A stretch of DNA of 8,204 nt from Micavibrio sp. UBA2020. GTDB taxonomy: Bacteria; Pseudomonadota; Alphaproteobacteria; Micavibrionales; UBA2020. Positions within the stretch are counted from its first letter, which is position 1. The number at the start of each line of letters is the position of its first letter. The DNA is taken from assembly GCA_002334985.1 (NCBI GenBank), contig DDBY01000239.1, positions 1 to 8,204 of the forward strand, written 5' to 3'. Below are positions 6,880 to 8,204 of the stretch, piece by piece. A program made the translations under genes and the position numbers. The notes under the pieces were generated by a model. That model worked only from the letters and a program-made list of their open reading frames with translations. It was not told the DNA's origin and made no database searches.

Positions 6880-6909
6880 ATTGTAGCAAATATCGAGGCT
6901 CCGGCTCAA
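6880..6909 (-). promoter_or_regulatory. Extended -10 promoter of ftsK
   Basis: On the minus strand TTGAGC (6904-6909) and TACAAT (6880-6885) are separated by 18 bases. The -10 matches the sigma-70 consensus in five of six positions and is preceded by TGC, giving the TGn extended -10 element, which compensates for the four-of-six -35. Predicted transcription start is near 6873. No better promoter was found between the 61-residue gene and ftsK. Confidence 0.6.
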
Positions 6910-6916
6910 GGAAAGA

Positions 6917-6949
6917 GCGGGTTTTTTGAGTAAATCTGCGGGTTTTTGA
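6917..6949. repeat. Two direct repeats upstream of the ftsK promoter
   Basis: GCGGGTTTTTTGA at 6917-6929 recurs as GCGGGTTTTTGA at 6938-6949, one T shorter, with start points 21 bases apart. On the minus strand both lie immediately upstream of the ftsK -35 element, the nearer one eight bases away. The 21-base spacing places them on one helix face, as for tandem regulator sites. No regulator is known to me for this sequence. Confidence 0.45.
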
Positions 6950-6968
6950 CGCGTATTTGCGGACGGGT

Positions 6969-7154
6969 TTAGTTGCCGTCGCCGAGGTCGAGATTGCCGT
7001 TCGGGTCTTTTTCAAGCAGGTCAGCCACTTGCTCGTAAACCGTGGCGTTGTCGTTCATTTGCTCGCGCAGGGGTTCGTTCTGGGCGCCCACGTTTCTGAA
7101 AAATGTCGCGGCGTCGCGCAGCAGTTTGGATGCCAGTTGAGCGTAGGTCGCCAT
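6969..7154 (-). CDS. Small conserved-looking protein of unknown function
   Basis: The 61-residue product begins MATYAQLASKLLRDAATFF and is mostly helical in appearance, with a middle part rich in Glu, Gln and Asn and an acidic tail (LDLGDGN). It has no cysteine, no signal peptide and no membrane helix, so it is probably a soluble cytoplasmic protein. AAAGG lies nine bases before the ATG, a good ribosome-binding site, and the reading frame has a natural protein-like composition, which supports a real gene. I have an uncertain memory of similar small proteins in other Rhodospirillales-type genomes but no known role. It is separated from pheA by 140 bases and from ftsK by about 215, and it has a possible promoter of its own. 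Confidence 0.75.
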   Translation of the reverse strand: MATYAQLASKLLRDAATFFRNVGAQNEPLREQMNDNATVYEQVADLLEKDPNGNLDLGDGN

Positions 7155-7171
7155 GTTCAGTCGCCTTTCGG

Positions 7172-7201
7172 AAAATAACTCCTGCCGAAGGGTCTTGTCA
7201 A
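7172..7201 (-). promoter_or_regulatory. Possible promoter of the 61-residue protein gene
   Basis: On the minus strand a perfect TTGACA (7196-7201) is followed after 18 bases by TATTTT (7172-7177), which matches the -10 consensus in four of six positions. The predicted start, near 7165, would fall within the ribosome-binding site at 7164-7168. So either the -10 is misassigned, the leader is extremely short, or the gene is read from pheA. Confidence 0.35.
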
Positions 7202-7211
7202 AAAACCCTTC
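7187..7211. repeat. Hairpin between pheA and the 61-residue gene
   Basis: GAAGGGT (7187-7193) pairs with ACCCTTC (7205-7211) around an 11-base loop. Neither strand has a U-run after the stem, so it is not a standard terminator; on the minus strand the T-run lies inside the loop. It could be a weak terminator or processing site at the end of the pheA transcript. I found no better terminator for pheA in the 140-base gap. Confidence 0.4.
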
Positions 7212-7294
7212 ACTCCGGCGCCAAGCCTAGCACGGCCATGCCATGACGGAAACGGAAAACTGTGCAGCAATGACGCGCGAAATGTTACGGTAAA

Positions 7295-8170
7295 TTATTT
7301 CACGCTATCGCGGTAGCTGTGGCGCGGGTAGGTGCCGAGCATGCGCACGTCGGCGGCGAAAAACCTGAGCTCGTCCATCGCGTGTTCGAAGGCGAAATCT
7401 TCGGGGTGGCCTTCGACTTCACAGTAAAAACGGGCGGAGTGGAATTTATTCCCCTCCAGATAGCTTTCCAGTTTGGTGATGTTGATGCCGTTGGTGGAAA
7501 AACCGCCGAGCGCTTTGTAAAGCGCAGCGGGAATGTTGCGCACCTTGAAAATCAGCGACGTCATGTAGCGTGTGCCGCGCGCGGGTACGGGCAGTTTATG
7601 CCCTTTGGCCAGCACGATAAAGCGCGTGGTGTTGCCGCTTTCATCTTCGATATTCTTTTTAAGAACCTTGAGCCCGTACAAATCGGCGGCCAGCGCGCTG
7701 GCAATCGCGCCATGTGCGGCATCGTTCATTTCGGCCACGCGTGCGGCGCTGCCTGCCGTGTCTTCGAATACAACGGGTTTCAGTTTATGTTCGGCGATGA
7801 ATTTTTTGCACTGGGGCAGCGCGTGCACATGGCTATAGACGGTTTTGACGTCTTCGATTTTCGCGCCGGGTACGCCCAGAAGGCAGTGATGCACCGGAAT
7901 AAAATGCTCCGCCACAATCGACAGCGGCGATGCGGGCAGCAGGTTGTGAATGTCCGCCACTCGCCCCGCAATCGAATTGTCGATGGGTATCATCGCAAAA
8001 TCCGCGCGGCCGGTTTCGGCGGCGTGAAACGCATCGGCGAAGCTGGGGCAGGGCAGCGGCTCCAGCTTGGGGAAGGCCGTCAGGCAGGCCGTATGCGAAT
8101 AGGCGCCCGCGCGCCCCTGAAAAGCGATTTTGCCAGTTTTGGTTGCGGTTTTTTTAGGCGTAGAGGGCAT
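7295..8170 (-). CDS. pheA: Prephenate dehydratase
   Basis: The enzyme converts prephenate to phenylpyruvate, the step that commits chorismate-derived carbon to phenylalanine. From the ATG at 8170 it is 291 residues. The catalytic part has FQGRAGAYSHTA at 17-28, PIDNSIAGRV at 62-71 and the conserved TTRF motif at 181-184, whose threonine and phenylalanine are needed for activity. An ACT regulatory domain spans about 202-283, with FSTNGINITKLESY at 224-237 in the usual phenylalanine-sensing position, so feedback inhibition by phenylalanine is expected. There is no N-terminal chorismate mutase domain, so it is monofunctional, unlike the E. coli P-protein. An ATG two codons earlier (8176) directly abuts GGGG; the ATG at 8170 has this GGGG six bases away and is preferred. 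Only 28 bases of upstream sequence are present, too few to judge its promoter. Confidence 0.95.
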   Translation of the reverse strand: MPSTPKKTATKTGKIAFQGRAGAYSHTACLTAFPKLEPLPCPSFADAFHAAETGRADFAMIPIDNSIAGRVADIHNLLPASPLSIVAEHFIPVHHCLLGVPGAKIEDVKTVYSHVHALPQCKKFIAEHKLKPVVFEDTAGSAARVAEMNDAAHGAIASALAADLYGLKVLKKNIEDESGNTTRFIVLAKGHKLPVPARGTRYMTSLIFKVRNIPAALYKALGGFSTNGINITKLESYLEGNKFHSARFYCEVEGHPEDFAFEHAMDELRFFAADVRMLGTYPRHSYRDSVK

Positions 8171-8204
8171 CGTCATCCCCGGTTTGTGGTGTCTGGAAAT
8201 ATTC

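Noticed and set aside
6640..6909. Minus-strand frame of 89 codons overlapping the ftsK start
   Set aside because: It covers the ftsK promoter and leader and the first codons in another frame, with no ribosome-binding site and unnatural composition.

Overview
The window looks like an alphaproteobacterial chromosome segment. By eye it is roughly 60% G+C with AT-rich gaps. The prephenate dehydratase has a short, monofunctional layout of the alphaproteobacterial kind, and it sits near a full-length FtsK and a LolA, both Gram-negative housekeeping proteins. Every gene I accept is on the minus strand. The long plus-strand open frames are shadows produced by GC-rich codon usage. I could run no searches, so family assignments rest on motif recognition.

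Layout in transcription order, from high to low coordinate: pheA (prephenate dehydratase, phenylalanine synthesis); a 61-residue protein of unknown function; ftsK (septal DNA translocase); a secreted protein of unknown function; lolA (periplasmic lipoprotein carrier); a 578-residue acidic, repeat-rich protein with an LPD7-like domain; and an FAD/NAD(P)H-dependent oxidoreductase cut by the window edge a few codons before its probable end. No gap between accepted genes exceeds about 210 bases.

ftsK, the secreted protein and lolA could form one transcription unit driven by a good extended -10 promoter at 6880-6909. The unit serves division and envelope: chromosome clearance at the septum, an unknown exported protein, and lipoprotein delivery to the outer membrane. 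The repeat protein has its own likely promoter in an AT-rich gap (2557-2681), with a CtrA-type TTAA-N7-TTAA motif just downstream of the -10 and an 8-bp dyad centred on the -35. It ends in a strong intrinsic terminator at 756-790.

The least ordinary item is the LPD7-like repeat protein with its in-frame 39-bp repeat array and the possible cell-cycle control sites in front of it. I see no CRISPR array, tRNA, rRNA, insertion sequence or recognisable defence system.
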